DNA from: Streptomyces sp. NBC_01454 | Lineage (GTDB): Bacteria; Actinomycetota; Actinomycetes; Streptomycetales; Streptomycetaceae | Assembly (NCBI RefSeq): GCF_036227565.1 | Contig: NZ_CP109460.1 | Location: 2,666,001 to 2,730,000 of the forward strand | Direction: 5' to 3' | DNA length: 64,000 nucleotides | Shown here: positions 62,670 to 64,000 of the stretch, piece after piece | How the letters are laid out: each line of letters opens with the position of its first letter | Numbering within the stretch: position 1 is the stretch's first letter | The notes under the pieces: model-generated | Told to the model about the DNA's origin: nothing | Databases searched by the model: none | What the model saw: the letters and a program-made list of their open reading frames with translations, nothing else | Translations under genes and position numbers: made by a program

Positions 62670-64000
62670 GCCTGACCACGACCGCGCCGGACGCCGCCGC
62701 CGTGCTGGCCGGCTCCGCTACCAAGGGCGTCAACGGCGTGGCCCTCGCCGTCTTCGTCTTCTTCTTCCTCGCCGTGACCGTCATGGGCTTCCTGGCCGCC
62801 CGTTGGCGCAAAGCCGACGAGTCCGCCAGCCTCGACGAATGGGGTCTGGGCGGCCGCAGTTTCGGCACCTGGGTGACCTGGTTCCTGCTGGGCGGTGACC
62901 TCTACACCGCGTACACCTTCGTGGCCGTACCGGCGGCGATCTACGCGGCGGGGGCGGCCGGCTTCTTCGCCGTGCCGTACACGATCCTGGTCTACCCCCT
63001 CATCTTCACCTTCCTGCCGCGCCTGTGGTCGGTCTCGCACAAGCACGGCTACGTCACCACCTCCGACTTCGTGCGCGGCCGCTTCGGCTCCAAGGGCCTG
63101 TCGCTGGCCGTGGCGCTCACCGGCATCCTCGCCACGATGCCCTACATCGCGCTCCAGCTGGTCGGCATCCAGGCCGTCCTGGACGTGCTGGGCATCGGCG
63201 GCGGCGAGCACACCAACTGGTTCGTCAAGGACCTGCCGCTGCTGATCGCGTTCGCCGTCCTGGCCGCGTACACCTACTCCTCGGGGCTGCGGGCGCCGGC
63301 GCTGATCGCGTTCGTCAAGGACGGGCTGATCTATCTCGTCATCACCGTGGCGATCATCTACATCCCGATCAAGCTGGGCGGCTTCGACGCGATCTTCCAC
63401 TCGGCCGGCAAGGCGCTCTCCCAGCCCGGCGCCGTCCCCGGCAAACCGCGCGGCGAGCTGGTCAGCGGGCCCAACGCCCAGTGGGCGTACGCGACCCTGG
63501 CGCTCGGCTCGGCGCTGGCGCTCTTCATGTACCCGCACTCGATCACCGCGACGCTGTCCTCGCGCAGCCGCAACGTGATCCGCCGCAACACCACCATCCT
63601 GCCGCTGTACTCCCTGATGCTGGGGCTGCTGGCGCTGCTGGGCTTCATGGCGATCAAGGCCGGCACGGACATCCAGGGCAACCCCCAGCTGGCCATCCCG
63701 CAGCTCTTCGAGGACATGTTCCCGAGCTGGTTCACCGGCGTCGCGTTCGCCGCGATCGGCATCGGCGCGCTGGTGCCCGCGGCCATCATGTCGATCGCCG
63801 CGGCCAACCTGTTCACCCGCAACGTCTACAAGGACTTCCTCAAGCCGGACGCCACGCCCGCGCAGGAGCACAAGGTCGCCAAGCTGGTCTCGCTGCTGGT
63901 GAAGGTCGGCGCGCTGGTCTTCGTCCTCACCATGGACAAGACCGTCGCGATCAACTTCCAGCTGCTGGGCGGGATCTGGATCCTGCAGACCATGCCGTCG
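62666..64000 (+). CDS. Sodium:solute symporter (SSS family, MctP-like), partial
   Basis: The window ends inside this gene after 445 codons. It shows the SSS core: helices from about residue 25 onward, WGLGGRSFGTWVTWFLLGGDLYTAY, and a conserved ALVPAAIMSIAAANLFTRNVYKDFL near 365-390. The paired DUF3311 protein suggests the monocarboxylate-permease (MctP) branch. The final helices and C-terminus are missing. The substrate is not provable here. Confidence 0.9.
   Translation, partial: MSLTTTAPDAAAVLAGSATKGVNGVALAVFVFFFLAVTVMGFLAARWRKADESASLDEWGLGGRSFGTWVTWFLLGGDLYTAYTFVAVPAAIYAAGAAGFFAVPYTILVYPLIFTFLPRLWSVSHKHGYVTTSDFVRGRFGSKGLSLAVALTGILATMPYIALQLVGIQAVLDVLGIGGGEHTNWFVKDLPLLIAFAVLAAYTYSSGLRAPALIAFVKDGLIYLVITVAIIYIPIKLGGFDAIFHSAGKALSQPGAVPGKPRGELVSGPNAQWAYATLALGSALALFMYPHSITATLSSRSRNVIRRNTTILPLYSLMLGLLALLGFMAIKAGTDIQGNPQLAIPQLFEDMFPSWFTGVAFAAIGIGALVPAAIMSIAAANLFTRNVYKDFLKPDATPAQEHKVAKLVSLLVKVGALVFVLTMDKTVAINFQLLGGIWILQTMPS

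Overview
The window is chromosomal DNA from a Streptomyces or a very close relative. It is very GC-rich, with GTG and TTG starts and tightly overlapping stop/start codons. Recognisable actinomycete markers include Ni-superoxide dismutase with its maturation protease, a WblE-type WhiB protein, a SigH-type stress sigma factor with its anti-sigma partner, snapalysin with a divergent LysR regulator, and the complete das chitobiose locus with dasR and nagB. The order of the right-hand half resembles the S. coelicolor stretch around SCO5231-SCO5261; this is recalled from memory, not computed. The organism name cannot be read from the sequence.

Layout. 1-6.9 kb (minus strand): a vWA-like protein (cut by the window edge), a MoxR AAA+ ATPase, a trypsin-VMAP-like protein and a Trypco1-like protein. 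This is the gene set of the ternary vWA-MoxR-VMAP systems, proposed to act in biological conflict or signalling. 7-16.3 kb: DUF6104, a DUF4097/PadR operon, a serine hydrolase, a SCO6745-family protein, an HTH/ClpN pair with what looks like a leaderless self-regulated promoter, HutD, a quinone-oxidoreductase-like enzyme and malic enzyme. 16.9-22.3 kb: a polar amino-acid ABC transporter, a methyltransferase, a CGNR regulator, sodX and sodN.

22.3-27.2 kb is an accessory block: an integrase fossil, a HAD / methyltransferase / aminoglycoside-phosphotransferase-like operon, an N-terminally truncated TPR regulator, a Nudix hydrolase, and lower-GC broken genes carrying an AGG-x-IT-x-SA-x-G motif. 27.2-34.3 kb: secreted acid phosphatase, Na+/H+ antiporter, an ABC exporter-like pair whose ATPase lacks the Walker A lysine, a small secreted protein and a LysR regulator. 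34.5-49.4 kb: snapalysin, two CrcB fluoride channels, a PEP-mutase-family enzyme, CorA, a WYL regulator, a CopA ATPase behind a CsoR-type operator, a KAS III-like enzyme, glutaminase, an amidase, a PLP enzyme, a second antiporter and small proteins.

49.6-64 kb is regulatory and carbon-sensing: ushX-sigH, a lipid-kinase-like protein, wblE, a PdtaS-like histidine kinase, nagB, dasD-dasC-dasB-dasA (minus strand), dasR (plus strand), and a DUF3311/solute-symporter pair that runs off the end. DasR operator-like sites (dre) lie before nagB, twice between dasA and dasR, and before the histidine-kinase gene. Chitobiose import, intracellular cleavage by DasD and deamination by NagB would thus be under one GlcN-6-P-responsive repressor, possibly together with the sensor kinase.
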